Positions 34,356 through 43,932 of a stretch of 64,000 nt of DNA are shown here, piece by piece (within the stretch, counting starts at the first letter, position 1; every line of letters starts with the position of its first letter). The notes under the pieces were generated by a model. The model searched no databases and had not been told where the DNA came from. It saw nothing but the letters and a program-made list of their open reading frames with translations. A program made the translations under genes and the position numbers. The stretch is taken from the NCBI GenBank assembly GCA_964387685.1, contig CAYLXK010000012.1:62001-126000 (forward strand), written 5' to 3'. The DNA comes from Bryobacter sp964387685 (GTDB lineage Bacteria; Acidobacteriota; Terriglobia; Bryobacterales; Bryobacteraceae).

Positions 34356-35399
34356 TCATTTCCCGACGAAGCGCGCGTAGAGAGAGCGAGCCAAAGCCGG
34401 GTCGGTTGTGCCTTTGATAATGGCGCGACCATCCGGAAAAAACGTGAATTCCAGAGGTCGGTTTTCATCCTGGAGGGAGAATCGGAGGGCAAATTCGTTG
34501 CGGCGGGTGGGGCCAAGTCCTGCAAGGCTAAGCTCGAGGTCGGCTAAGTCTAGCTTGCCTTGTCTTTCGTGGATCTGTACGGCATCGCGTCCACAAAGGC
34601 TGACGGGGGCGCGCCGTTGGCCATCCAGATGGACAAAGTGCCGATGGACGCAGCAAGGGCAATCGAGATGGCGTTCGATGCCCACTTGGCGGGTGTTGCA
34701 GCGCCAGGCGTCGAAGGTGGTAAGGCGTAAAGGCAGGTCTTGGGAATGGCCGCTGAGAATCCGGGTAGCCAGGGCAACCTGCCAACTCCCCACGAGGCTG
34801 GTGATGGAATTCAGAACCCCGGCCGTATCGCAAGTCGGCTGGACGCCCTTGGGCGGCTCCGGGTATACGCAGCGCAGGCAAGGACCGGCGCCGGGAAGAA
34901 TTGGGAAAGAAAGGCCATAAGAGCCCACCGCTGCGCCAAAAACCCAAGGGATTCTCTCCCGCACGCAGTAATCGTTGATGAGAAAGCGAGTTTCGAAGTT
35001 GTCTGTCGCGTCGACGACGAGCTGAACGTTTTCTAGAAGATCCTCAACATTGAAGGCGTCCATGTCGTCAACGAGCGCTTCGTAGGCAATGGAGCTATTG
35101 GCGCGGCGTAACTTTGCAACGGCCGCCGGGGCTTTCAAAGCGCCATCGGCTGCGTCGGCTTCGTCATAGAGCCATTGACGCTGGAGATTGGTCCATTCGA
35201 CGGCATCGCGGTCGATGAGGCGGAGGCGGCCCGTGCCCGCACGAGCCAAGGCGGCGGCGGCAACGGTACCCAGCGCGCCGCAGCCGACAACAGCCACCGT
35301 CGAACGAGCCAGCTCATCCTGGCCCTGATTTCCAAGCGGCGCAAAGCGGATTTGTCGGGCATAGCGATCTTCGGGGGGCATCACGATCTTCGGGGGCAT
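34356..35399 (-). CDS. ThiF/MoeB-like E1 adenylyltransferase
   Basis: A 347-residue protein of the ThiF/MoeB/HesA family. It has RYARQIRFAPLGNQGQDEL at the N-terminus and the nucleotide-binding motif VAVVGCGALGTVAAAALARAGTGRLRLIDRDAVEWTNLQRQWLYDE. Further motifs are VQLVVDATDNFETRFLINDYC, a zinc-binding CLRCVYPEPP/CPCCVH pair and the conserved QPTCDTAGVLNSITSLVGSWQ. Such enzymes adenylate the C-terminal glycine of a ubiquitin-like sulfur carrier (ThiS, MoaD) in thiamin, molybdopterin or related pathways. The C-terminal 90 residues are not a rhodanese domain. No sulfur-carrier gene is adjacent, so the partner is unknown. Confidence 0.83.
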   Translation of the reverse strand: MPPKIVMPPEDRYARQIRFAPLGNQGQDELARSTVAVVGCGALGTVAAAALARAGTGRLRLIDRDAVEWTNLQRQWLYDEADAADGALKAPAAVAKLRRANSSIAYEALVDDMDAFNVEDLLENVQLVVDATDNFETRFLINDYCVRERIPWVFGAAVGSYGLSFPILPGAGPCLRCVYPEPPKGVQPTCDTAGVLNSITSLVGSWQVALATRILSGHSQDLPLRLTTFDAWRCNTRQVGIERHLDCPCCVHRHFVHLDGQRRAPVSLCGRDAVQIHERQGKLDLADLELSLAGLGPTRRNEFALRFSLQDENRPLEFTFFPDGRAIIKGTTDPALARSLYARFVGK

Positions 35400-35515
35400 G
35401 GCGGGGAGGAGTCAAGAGGCTCGCCCCCCTTCTCTTTGAGCGTAGCGCGACGTGAAACGGATAACGGGCGTGCGGAATCGCATAGTATGAGGCGCTATGA
35501 TCGACGGAGGTGGCA

Positions 35516-38500
35516 TTGCGGTTGGAAAGCACATGGAAATGCCTCATCTATTTGGCTTCCGCACTCGCCGTATTGGCGCCCTACGCCGTTGCGCAGACGG
35601 CGGGTGGAGGATATGAGGGACGGCGGATTCGGGGACTAAGCTTTGATCCCGCCCCAACTGGGGCCGCGCCAGAAGAGCTGCTGCGTCTTTTGCCGCTCAA
35701 GCCGGGGGATCTTTACTCGGCGGAGGGCGTTCGGGCGGCGATGGGAGTGCTGTTCCAGTCTGGACGATTTATCGATATTGAGGCCGATGCCCAGATGGAT
35801 GGGGAGGCGGTGAATCTGGTGTTCCGAACTACACCCGCTTCATTCGTAGGCAGTTTGGATATCGATGGAAAACTGGGAACACTCTCGCGGGGCGAGCTAC
35901 TGAACGCGGCCAAACTGCCGCTAGGGGTCCCGTTCGAGGAAGGTCTTGCCATCCAGGCCCTGGAATCGATGGAGAACGAATTGCGTCTGGACGGATTCTA
36001 CTCCGGCGCGGTCTCCTACAGATTGGAACGAGACCTGCAACACGGGCAAGTAAACATCCGTTTCCTAGTGGAACCAGGACCGCGGGCCCGTTTTGCCACC
36101 CCGGTGTTTAAGGGGACCCTGCTGTTTCCGGAGCCTAAACTTGTGGCCAGAGCCTCGTGGAAGCGATATTTCGGGCTTGGGGGTTGGAGCTACGTTAGCG
36201 ATCAGAAAGTGCAATCCGGCGTGCGTCGGATCCGGCAGCTATTTGGCAAGGAAGACTATTTGATGGCCGCGGTCTCGGTGGACCGCCTGGACTTTCAGCC
36301 CGAGCGAAATGTGGCGGTCCCGAATGTGCGGATCGATCCCGGACCGAAGGTCGAATTGCGGCTGGAGGGGGCCAAGATTAGCCGGAAGAATCTCAGAACG
36401 TTGGTGCCAATCTACGAGGAGCAGAGCGTGGATAAAGACCTGTTACTCGAAGGGGCGCGCAAGATCGCCTCCGCGCTACGCGCGCGCGGATTTTTTGAGA
36501 ACAAGGTGAATTACCGTGTGGAGCAAGAGGGGCAGCCGGTGGACGATATCGACCCCACGAAAAATACGGCAATTTTGTACACCGTCGAGCGGGGGACGCG
36601 ATTCAAGGTCTCGCGCGTTCTTCTGTCGGGCAATCGTTACTTTGACGATGAGACGCTGCGGGAGCGGATGGCGGTGAAGCCAGCAACCCTATTGCGATAC
36701 CGGCGAGGACGATTCAGCGACGAGTTATTGGCAGGGGACGCGACGGCGATCACGGAATTGTACCGGGGCAATGGATTCCTTGAGGCAGCGGTGAAGACGG
36801 AGGTGCTGAAGCAACAGCAGGAGGGGCACCTTGAAGTGGAGGTGCGGCTGGACATCACCGAGGGAACGCAGACCTTGATTGAAGAATTGGCGCTGGAGGG
36901 GGTGGGCGAGAGCGACAGAGCCTTTCTGGCGCCCGTGATCAGTTCCACGCCGGGACAGCCGTTTTCCGTCCTGACGATCAACACGGACCGGGAGCGGATT
37001 CTGGGATTGTTGTACCAGAACGGCTATTCCGCGGCAACCTTTGAGAGCGTGGTGGAGCGGCCACCGGGAGGATCGGGCATTCGGCTCGTTTACAAGATCA
37101 ATGGCGGTCCGCAAAATTTCGTGCGGGAGGTCTTGATTACGGGATTGAAAATCACCAATCGCGATCTGGTGGAGAAGCGGATTCAACTGGCGCCGGGCGC
37201 TCCCTTGAACAACACCGAAGTTTATGCGGCACAGCGCAAGCTTTACGACCTGGGGATCTTTGCGCGAGTAGACGCGGCGCAACAAAATCCCGATGGGCTG
37301 GAGATCTCCAAGACCATCTTGTTCAATCTAGAAGAAGCCAGCCGAATATCGTTCAACGGCGGTCTCGGGGCGGAGATAGCGCGCATTGGCGGAGGGATTA
37401 CCAGCCTGGACTCCCCGGCCGGCGGCACCGGGTTCTCGCCGCGCATTAGCTTTGGCGTAAACCGCACGAATTTTTGGGGGCTGGGCCATACCATCGGCGC
37501 CCAAACGCGACTGTCCAACATTCAGCGCCGGGTATTGCTAACGTACCTCGCGCCGCAATTTCGCGATAGCGACCGGTACGCAGTTACGCTCACCGCCCTG
37601 TACGACGACGCGCGCAATGTACGCACCTACAACTCGAAGCGGCTGGAAGGGAGCTTGCAGTTGGCTCAGCGCCTGGACCTCGCCAATTCCGTGCAATACC
37701 GCGTCACGTACCGCGACGTGCGCATCGACGCGAACACGATTAAGATCGACCCCTCGTTGATTCCTATTCTCGTGCAACCGGTGCGAGTAGGTAGCGTCTC
37801 GTCCACTTTTATCCAGGATCGGCGAGACGACCCCCTGGACGCCAAGCGAGGCCGGTACACGACGGTAGACTTCGGCGTCGCCAGCAAGGCGCTAGCCTCC
37901 TCGGCGAATTTCCTGCGCCTGCTGGCCCGGAACAGTTCCTACTACAAAATCGGGCGGGAACTTGTATTCGCTCGAAGCTTGACTTTCGGTTTGCTCAGCC
38001 CCTACGGGTCGACGAGCAATCTAGATCCCGCAACCAACATTCCGCTGCCGGAACGCTTTTTCTCGGGAGGCGCCAATGCGCACCGGGGCTTTCCGGAGAA
38101 CCAGGCCGGGCCGCGCGATTTGGTGACGGGCTTTCCCATTGGGGGCAAAGCGATCTTGATGAATAATCTCGAGCTGCGCTTTCCCTTGCTGGGGGACAAT
38201 ATCGGCGGCGTTTTATTCCACGACGCCGGCAACGTATACTCGGGCGCCGGCAAGATTAACTTTCGCTGGAGCCAAAAGGACTTGAGCGATTTCGACTATA
38301 TGGTGCACGCGGTAGGCTTTGGCATTCGTTACCGCACGCCTATCGGTCCCGTAAGGGTGGACTTGGCCTTGTCGCCCAACTCGGCGCGCTTCAATGGTTT
38401 CGAGGGGAGCCGCGAAGACTTGCTTTTTGGGCGAGGGCGGGCTACCCAGTTGCGGGTAAGCCGCTTTCAGTTCCATATTTCGCTGGGGCAGGCGTTCTGA
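35516..38500 (+). CDS. Omp85-family outer-membrane assembly protein (BamA/TamA-like)
   Basis: The product is about 994 residues: a signal peptide (KCLIYLASALAVLAPYAVAQ), about five or six POTRA repeats (residues 30-600, for example TRFKVSRVLLSGNRYFDDETLRERM, FVREVLITGLKITNRDLVEKRI) and a C-terminal D15 barrel (about 608-994). The barrel ends in an aromatic residue (FQFHISLGQAF), as expected for a beta-signal. Barrel motifs such as ERFFSGGANAHRGFPENQAG are typical of the Bam/Tam barrel lid. The protein inserts beta-barrel proteins into the outer membrane. TTG 35516 is preferred over GTG 35510 because GGAGG at 35506-35510 lies 5 nt upstream of it. It precedes SurA- and TamB-like genes with overlapping ends; TamA is as likely as BamA. 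Confidence 0.85.
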   Translation: MRLESTWKCLIYLASALAVLAPYAVAQTAGGGYEGRRIRGLSFDPAPTGAAPEELLRLLPLKPGDLYSAEGVRAAMGVLFQSGRFIDIEADAQMDGEAVNLVFRTTPASFVGSLDIDGKLGTLSRGELLNAAKLPLGVPFEEGLAIQALESMENELRLDGFYSGAVSYRLERDLQHGQVNIRFLVEPGPRARFATPVFKGTLLFPEPKLVARASWKRYFGLGGWSYVSDQKVQSGVRRIRQLFGKEDYLMAAVSVDRLDFQPERNVAVPNVRIDPGPKVELRLEGAKISRKNLRTLVPIYEEQSVDKDLLLEGARKIASALRARGFFENKVNYRVEQEGQPVDDIDPTKNTAILYTVERGTRFKVSRVLLSGNRYFDDETLRERMAVKPATLLRYRRGRFSDELLAGDATAITELYRGNGFLEAAVKTEVLKQQQEGHLEVEVRLDITEGTQTLIEELALEGVGESDRAFLAPVISSTPGQPFSVLTINTDRERILGLLYQNGYSAATFESVVERPPGGSGIRLVYKINGGPQNFVREVLITGLKITNRDLVEKRIQLAPGAPLNNTEVYAAQRKLYDLGIFARVDAAQQNPDGLEISKTILFNLEEASRISFNGGLGAEIARIGGGITSLDSPAGGTGFSPRISFGVNRTNFWGLGHTIGAQTRLSNIQRRVLLTYLAPQFRDSDRYAVTLTALYDDARNVRTYNSKRLEGSLQLAQRLDLANSVQYRVTYRDVRIDANTIKIDPSLIPILVQPVRVGSVSSTFIQDRRDDPLDAKRGRYTTVDFGVASKALASSANFLRLLARNSSYYKIGRELVFARSLTFGLLSPYGSTSNLDPATNIPLPERFFSGGANAHRGFPENQAGPRDLVTGFPIGGKAILMNNLELRFPLLGDNIGGVLFHDAGNVYSGAGKINFRWSQKDLSDFDYMVHAVGFGIRYRTPIGPVRVDLALSPNSARFNGFEGSREDLLFGRGRATQLRVSRFQFHISLGQAF

Positions 38501-39156
38501 TGCGGACCTGGATTCTGCTGCTAATGGCGGCTTACGGACGGACGGAGGTGGTGGACCGCTTGGCGTTAAGCGTGGGCGCCGAAATCGTGACAGAGCAACA
38601 AATTCTGCTCGCCCTCCGCACGGCGGCGTTCTTGAACGGAGAAGCCGCAATGGAAAACGCGGTCAAGAAGCGGGAGACGGCGCAAAAGCTGCTGGAACTG
38701 GCCTTGATCCGCATCGAGATACAAGTAAACCGCTACCCTTTGCCGACGGCGACCCAGGTGGAAAAGGCGCTTGCCGAGATCAAGCAACAGCGATTTGGCG
38801 GCGATGAGAGGCGGTATCGCCAGGCCATGATCGAGTCCAAGATCGAAGAGAAAGATCTGCGCGAGAGCTTATTGTGGCAATTGGGAGTTCTCTCTTTTAT
38901 CGACTTCCGATTCCGCCCGGCGGTGCAGATTCCGGAAGTCGAAATTCTGGAATACTATCGCTTCGAATACACGCAGGAAATGCAGCGCCGGCGGCCGGGA
39001 CAGAGACCGCCTAGCTATCTGGAAGCGCGGGCCGGCATTGTGGAGGTACTGACGCAACAACGGATCGACAATTTGCTGGACCGGTGGCTGAATCAGATGG
39101 AAACGCAAACGAAGGTGCGATGGGTGGAGCGAGTCTTTGCGGAGAGGCAGCCATGA
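38500..39156 (+). CDS. SurA-N-like periplasmic chaperone
   Basis: A 218-residue protein with a short signal peptide (RTWILLLMAAYG) and the SurA/PrsA N-terminal pattern: LALSVGAEIVTEQQILLALRTAAFLNGE, then a long helical region (QKLLELALIRIEIQVNRYPLPTATQVEKALAEIKQQR) and YLEARAGIVEVLTQQRIDNLLDRWL. There is no PPIase (rotamase) domain, so it would be a pure chaperone. The ATG overlaps the Omp85 stop (TGATG), and the next gene starts inside its own stop, so all three are co-translated. It probably guides outer-membrane proteins to the Omp85 partner; this is inference from context and fold. Confidence 0.72.
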   Translation: MRTWILLLMAAYGRTEVVDRLALSVGAEIVTEQQILLALRTAAFLNGEAAMENAVKKRETAQKLLELALIRIEIQVNRYPLPTATQVEKALAEIKQQRFGGDERRYRQAMIESKIEEKDLRESLLWQLGVLSFIDFRFRPAVQIPEVEILEYYRFEYTQEMQRRRPGQRPPSYLEARAGIVEVLTQQRIDNLLDRWLNQMETQTKVRWVERVFAERQP

Positions 39157-42100
39157 AAGTCGCGGGAAGGGAGTTCTGGAAAATCTGGAGACGGCCACGC
39201 CTGGCCGCGGCGCTGGTCGGGACGGCTGCGGCATTGGCGGGCTTAGCCTTTTGGTACGTGCAGAGCGGCGCACTGGACCGCTTTATCCAGGCAAAGATCG
39301 TCGAGGCGGTGCGGCAGACCACCCAAACGCCGATTGAGTTCGGGTCCTTTCATGTCAATCTTGCGAGAGGACGCGTGGAGGCCGGTCTGATTACGCTACG
39401 TGGCCGCGAGAAAGCGGACGAGCCGCCCCTGTTGCGACTGCAAAAGCTCGAAGCGCAATTGGACTGGCGGATTTTCATTTCGCCGGGTATTCAGTTGCGA
39501 AGGGTAGTGATTGAGGGGCCGCAAGTTTATTTGCGTTACTACGCCGACGGCACCAACAATCTGCCTCTCCCAAAACCCAAACCCGGAGATCCCAGCCCCG
39601 TCCAGCGGCTTCTCGATTTGCGCCTAGGACAACTGGAAGCGCGCAACGGTTATCTGCAACTGAACGAATACATCACGCCGTTTGGACTTACCGCACAAGA
39701 TTTCCGCCTGGATGCCCTTTACCTAACGGCGTCTCGCGCGTATCGGGGACAAGTGGCCAGCGGGCAGTTGAAATTGGAGCGTCCGGGCGCACCGAGCGAG
39801 GAGGCATCTGGGGAGGTTTCGTTCCTGCTCGATGCCCAGAAACTGAGTTTGGAAAAGCTCCTTTTGAGACGGGGACCCGCTGAAGCCATTAGCTCAGTGG
39901 AAGGAATCGGCACAGTTCAGAATCTGGAGAATAAACCCGGACAGCGCTTACGGGCCGATTTGCAGTTGAAGGCCTCCATGGCGGCCGGGGAGATCAATCG
40001 TTATGTGCGATTGCCGATAGAGGAACGGGGACGGGTGAGCTTTGAGGGGCAGATGCTGTTTGAATTTGGGCGCGGAGTGGAACTACATGGCCAGGCGCGG
40101 GCGGCCGATCTGTACTATCGCGATCCGACCACCCGGATGGGTCCCCTAGCGGCTCGGGCGGCAGTGGATTATCTGCCTGGAAGGCTGACTCTTAGCCAGT
40201 TGCGGGCCGAAGCTTGGGGCGGGCAATTGAAGGGTATGTATCGGTGGGACCAGCAAGACGGCTGGCAGTTTGACGGCGAGCTGGCGGCGCTGCCGCTGGG
40301 GCGGGCGTTTGCCGCCGCAAACCTGGAGGGCTCTCCTTGGAGCGGGACCGTGGCGGGGGACTTGCGCGCGCGGGCGGCTTCCGGACGGCCGTTTAAAGCC
40401 GAGGCTGATCTTACGATTGCGGCCGTGGAGGGGACCACACCGGCGCGAGGGCTCCTGGCAGTTTCTTATGACGAAGCGGGCAATCGGCTGGAGGTGCGTA
40501 ACAGCTACCTGGACTTAGCGCACTCGCAGTTGCGATTCGCGGGAACCCTGGATGCCGGGCTGCGCTTCGACTTCAATTCCACAGACCTGCGGGAATGGGA
40601 AGCGGCGTTACGTTGGGCGGGATGGAAAGAAAAGGCGATGCCCGTGGAGTTGCGCGGAGGAAGGCTGCACGCCGCAGGAGTGGTGCGGGGAGATGGCGCA
40701 GCAGCACGTCGTGGCGCCTGGGGGAGAACTCAAGTAAAAGGGAACGTCGAGGGGACGTCCTTCCTGGTCCAAGGGCACCCCGTAACTCGACTAGCCGGAC
40801 GCTTTGATTACGGCGACGAATTGTTGCGCCTAGAACAATGGGAGGTGGACCGCCCGGGCCAGACGCTCCGGGGCCAGGCGGCGGCGGTGCTGGAAGACGG
40901 GGCGCTGACAGAGAAAAGCATCCTCAGCGGAGGCGTCAAGATTGCGATTGGCGATCTGCAGCCGCTGCTGCAAGAGTTCGGTGTAGCGACCCCGTTGGCG
41001 GGCCCCGCGGAACTCTCGATTGCGCTGCGCGGCAGGCTGGGGGCGCCGGAGGCGGACGGAACTTGGCGCTCGTCTAGCTTGGAGGTGCAGGGCGAAAGCT
41101 TCACTCAAGTCTCGGCGGCGTTTCAGGCCTCCCGGCGCAGCCTAAAGGCGCCGGAGATCGAGGCGCGGCTTGGAGGCCAGACCCTTAAGGGCTCTATCGA
41201 CTTGCGGGCGGGCGGGGACGATTGGAAACTAGGCGCCGGCCAAGCGAAGCTTGTGTTTGAAAGAGTGCCCTCGGGCACGCTGCGCCGAGTCCGGGATTTG
41301 AAACTCGACTGGGGCGCGGCGGCCAGCGCCGATTTGGACACGACGTTCACCTGGTCGCCGGAAGGCGTGGCGCCGTCAAAGCTGGATGGAAAGTTCAGCC
41401 TGGTCAACATCACACGCTTCGGCAGGCCCGTGGGACAGCTGGAGTTTACTTCACGCACCAGCGGGCAGCGGGCCGCACTAACCGTGCAGGGCGCGATCCG
41501 GCAGCAACCGGTGAAGGGAGATGCCGTAATCGGTTTGGGGACGCGCCTGGAAACGGAGTTGCGCCTCCAACTGCCGAGGTTGGATTTTCCATCGATTGCC
41601 CAATTGCTCGCACGGGAGCCGATCACCGGTCCCCTGCCCTACGAAGGCGGCGCTGAGGCCAGCCTCTACTTCAAGGGCCCCCTGCTGGCGCCCGCCGAAT
41701 GGGACGGGGCTTTAACAATCCCTCAACTCTTGCTCGCGCCTAACAAAGATTACGTGCAGGAGACGCTGCCGAGGGTCTCCGACGTCGTTCTTCGCAACGA
41801 AGGGCCGATTGTCTTGCGTTACAGCAAGAACACGCTTTCCGCCCGCAGCGTCAAATTCATCGCCAAGGATACAAACTTCACCGCCGACTTCATCTACCGG
41901 GTAGATACCGAGGTACTGGGAGGGAGGGCCAACGGCAGGATCAATCTGGCGGTGCTTTCCACGCTGCAGCCGGAACTTCTAGCCAGCGGAGTGGCCAACC
42001 TGAATGCGACGATCGCGGGCAAGGCCAGCGATCCGCAATTGAATGGACGGCTCGCCTTCGAGAATGCAAGCTTCTATTTGCGAAACGTGATCACGGGCTT

Positions 42101-43205
42101 GGATAAGGTGAACGGTAGCGTGCTGTTTGACAAGAGCCGCGCGACAATCGAAACGCTGCAAGCGCAAACGGGAGGAGGGGCGCTCCAGTTGACTGGATTC
42201 GTGGGTTTCGGACAAACGCTGACCTACAGGCTGCAGGCGCAAGCCTCGCAGGTTCGCTTGCGCTATCCCGAAGGGGTTTCGACGACCGCTAACGCCAACC
42301 TGGCTTTAACGGGCACGACCGCGCAAAGTATTTTGACGGGGAACGTGACGATCTTGCGTTCCGCGATCGGGCAAGTGGATACGGCGCAGTTTCTCGCCGC
42401 TGGCGCCGCCGGTGAGGCCATGCCGGAATCGTCAAACCGGTATTTGCGCAATCTGCAATTCGACGTCCGTGTGGACGCGGCCCAGAACGTCGAATTTTCG
42501 ACCGCGCTGACCAAAGATGTAAAGGGCGAAGTGGCGTTGCGGTTACGAGGCACGCCGCAGGCGCCCATTCTGCTGGGTCGCATGAGCGTGACGCAAGGGG
42601 AGATCGATTTTTTTGGAAGCCGCTATGAGATCAATCGCGGGGAGCTCTTGTTTACTAATCCCCTAAAGATCGAACCGGTGGTGAATCTGGATCTGGAGAC
42701 GCGCGTGCGCGGGGTGGTAATCAATTTGAACTTTAGCGGCCCGTCCTCGAAACTGAACCTGAACTACCGCAGCGACCCGCCGTTACAATCCAGCGAAATC
42801 CTGGCACTCCTGACCGTTGGGCGTAATCCCAACTCGTCCTCGAGCTCCAGCGTGGCGCAGACCCAGGGCCAGACGCAGGGCTTATTCGGCAACGATTCGA
42901 GTGTGTTCCTGGGGGCGGCCGTTTCGGCTGGGATTAATGGCAGGCTCCAGCGCTTCTTCGGGATTTCGCGGGTTCGTCTGGATCCTCAATTGACGGGAAT
43001 CGATAACGTACCCCAAGCGCGATTGACACTCGAGCAGCAGGTGAGCCGCGATGTCACGCTGACTTACATCACCAACCTCAATCGCACCCAGCAGCAGATC
43101 GTGCGCCTCGATTGGGACATTTCAAAGACCTGGTCCGTCGTAGCCGTACGCGACGAGAACGGCATCTTTGGCGTGGATCTCTTCTTCCGCAAGCGCTTGA
43201 AATGA
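39153..43205 (+). CDS. tamB: TamB-like translocation/assembly protein
   Basis: A 1350-residue AsmA/TamB-family protein. An N-terminal anchor (LAAALVGTAAALAGLAFWYVQSG) is followed by an AsmA-like region (IEFGSFHVNLARGRVEAGLITLRG), many repeated beta-strand units and a C-terminal DUF490 domain (about 1000-1350). That domain contains LRGTPQAPILLGRMSVTQGEIDFFGSRYEINRGELLFTNP, VNLDLETRVRGVVINLNFSGPSSKLNLNYRSDPPLQSSEILALL and LEQQVSRDVTLTYITNLNRTQQQIVRLDWDISKTWSVVAVRDE. TamB spans the periplasm and helps barrel insertion and phospholipid transport with an Omp85 partner. The ATG at 39153 overlaps the SurA-like stop (ATGA). Confidence 0.88.
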   Translation: MKVAGREFWKIWRRPRLAAALVGTAAALAGLAFWYVQSGALDRFIQAKIVEAVRQTTQTPIEFGSFHVNLARGRVEAGLITLRGREKADEPPLLRLQKLEAQLDWRIFISPGIQLRRVVIEGPQVYLRYYADGTNNLPLPKPKPGDPSPVQRLLDLRLGQLEARNGYLQLNEYITPFGLTAQDFRLDALYLTASRAYRGQVASGQLKLERPGAPSEEASGEVSFLLDAQKLSLEKLLLRRGPAEAISSVEGIGTVQNLENKPGQRLRADLQLKASMAAGEINRYVRLPIEERGRVSFEGQMLFEFGRGVELHGQARAADLYYRDPTTRMGPLAARAAVDYLPGRLTLSQLRAEAWGGQLKGMYRWDQQDGWQFDGELAALPLGRAFAAANLEGSPWSGTVAGDLRARAASGRPFKAEADLTIAAVEGTTPARGLLAVSYDEAGNRLEVRNSYLDLAHSQLRFAGTLDAGLRFDFNSTDLREWEAALRWAGWKEKAMPVELRGGRLHAAGVVRGDGAAARRGAWGRTQVKGNVEGTSFLVQGHPVTRLAGRFDYGDELLRLEQWEVDRPGQTLRGQAAAVLEDGALTEKSILSGGVKIAIGDLQPLLQEFGVATPLAGPAELSIALRGRLGAPEADGTWRSSSLEVQGESFTQVSAAFQASRRSLKAPEIEARLGGQTLKGSIDLRAGGDDWKLGAGQAKLVFERVPSGTLRRVRDLKLDWGAAASADLDTTFTWSPEGVAPSKLDGKFSLVNITRFGRPVGQLEFTSRTSGQRAALTVQGAIRQQPVKGDAVIGLGTRLETELRLQLPRLDFPSIAQLLAREPITGPLPYEGGAEASLYFKGPLLAPAEWDGALTIPQLLLAPNKDYVQETLPRVSDVVLRNEGPIVLRYSKNTLSARSVKFIAKDTNFTADFIYRVDTEVLGGRANGRINLAVLSTLQPELLASGVANLNATIAGKASDPQLNGRLAFENASFYLRNVITGLDKVNGSVLFDKSRATIETLQAQTGGGALQLTGFVGFGQTLTYRLQAQASQVRLRYPEGVSTTANANLALTGTTAQSILTGNVTILRSAIGQVDTAQFLAAGAAGEAMPESSNRYLRNLQFDVRVDAAQNVEFSTALTKDVKGEVALRLRGTPQAPILLGRMSVTQGEIDFFGSRYEINRGELLFTNPLKIEPVVNLDLETRVRGVVINLNFSGPSSKLNLNYRSDPPLQSSEILALLTVGRNPNSSSSSSVAQTQGQTQGLFGNDSSVFLGAAVSAGINGRLQRFFGISRVRLDPQLTGIDNVPQARLTLEQQVSRDVTLTYITNLNRTQQQIVRLDWDISKTWSVVAVRDENGIFGVDLFFRKRLK

Positions 43206-43223
43206 GCGGCCTTGGCAGGAATG

Positions 43224-43598
43224 CTAGACGCGAAGGAACTGCGTTTGCCGGCGCGGATCCACAGCGTCGCCCGTGTTGATGGTCGAGGCAGGCTCAAAGA
43301 GCAGGACATGTACCTCTTCCGGCGCCACGGGGCGGTGCTCAATACCGCGGGGGACTACGATCATCTCGCCACTCTCCAACCAAACGGCCGATTCGGCGCC
43401 CGCCTCGTCGCGCCACTGCATTTCGAAGCGGCCCTGAACGACCAGGAATAGTTCGTCCTCGGCGTCGTGTTTGTGCCAGACAAAGCTGCCCTCAAACTTG
43501 ACCAGTTTCACCTGCTGGCCGTTCAGCTCTGCGGCGATCCGCGGGGACCAGTGCTCCGGGAAGGATCTAAATTTCTCGCGCAAGTTCAGCTTCGTCAT
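43224..43598 (-). CDS. Cupin-domain protein
   Basis: A 124-residue single-domain cupin. The two conserved cupin motifs are visible: GSFVWHKHDAEDELFLVVQGRFEMQW (HxH and E metal ligands) and GEMIVVPRGIEHRPVAPEEVHVLLFEP (second His). The start MTKLNLREKFRSFPEHW is the usual N-terminus of this subgroup, so ATG 43598 is chosen over longer starts. Small cupins like this often isomerise or bind small sugar-like molecules or act as sensors. It is convergent with the TamB-like gene and diverges from a small gene whose start is only 18 bp away. Confidence 0.78.
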   Translation of the reverse strand: MTKLNLREKFRSFPEHWSPRIAAELNGQQVKLVKFEGSFVWHKHDAEDELFLVVQGRFEMQWRDEAGAESAVWLESGEMIVVPRGIEHRPVAPEEVHVLLFEPASTINTGDAVDPRRQTQFLRV

Positions 43599-43616
43599 CA
43601 TTAACCTAGAGGTAGC

Positions 43617-43922
43617 ATGAGGCTGCGCAGCACAAACGACCGGCTGAAGATCGAGCATTCGATTGTGGATGGAGTGCGGCGGCTCCTGATGCGGCTGCTG
43701 GAACAAAATCCGGAGATCCGGTCTATCGTGCCGGGCCGGATTGCGCAGGTGCGGGACGCCAAAGGCAAGGTGACGGTGCGGATTACGGTGCCGATCCTGA
43801 ATGGGTTTAAGGCGATTGCGCTCAGCGACGGGGCGCGGCAGGAGTTGTTTATCTCAACCGAGATGACCCGGGAAATGCTTGAGGCCGCCCTGGAAAAGGC
43901 GGCCTCGAAAGCGAACGAATGA
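43617..43922 (+). CDS. Small conserved-looking protein (DUF2103-like)
   Basis: A 101-residue protein with a good ribosome-binding site (AGAGG, 43608-43612). It has IEHSIVDGVRRLLMRLLEQNPEIRSIVPGRIAQVRDAKGKVTVRITVPILNGFKAIALSDGARQELFI. The pattern of a helical SIVDGVRRLL segment followed by IIPGRI-type and strand motifs resembles DUF2103, a small predicted metal-binding family; this match is from memory and uncertain. It diverges from the cupin gene and ends 10 bp before the convergent TPR gene ends. Function unknown. Confidence 0.6.
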   Translation: MRLRSTNDRLKIEHSIVDGVRRLLMRLLEQNPEIRSIVPGRIAQVRDAKGKVTVRITVPILNGFKAIALSDGARQELFISTEMTREMLEAALEKAASKANE

Positions 43923-43932
43923 GTTGGTGGGA

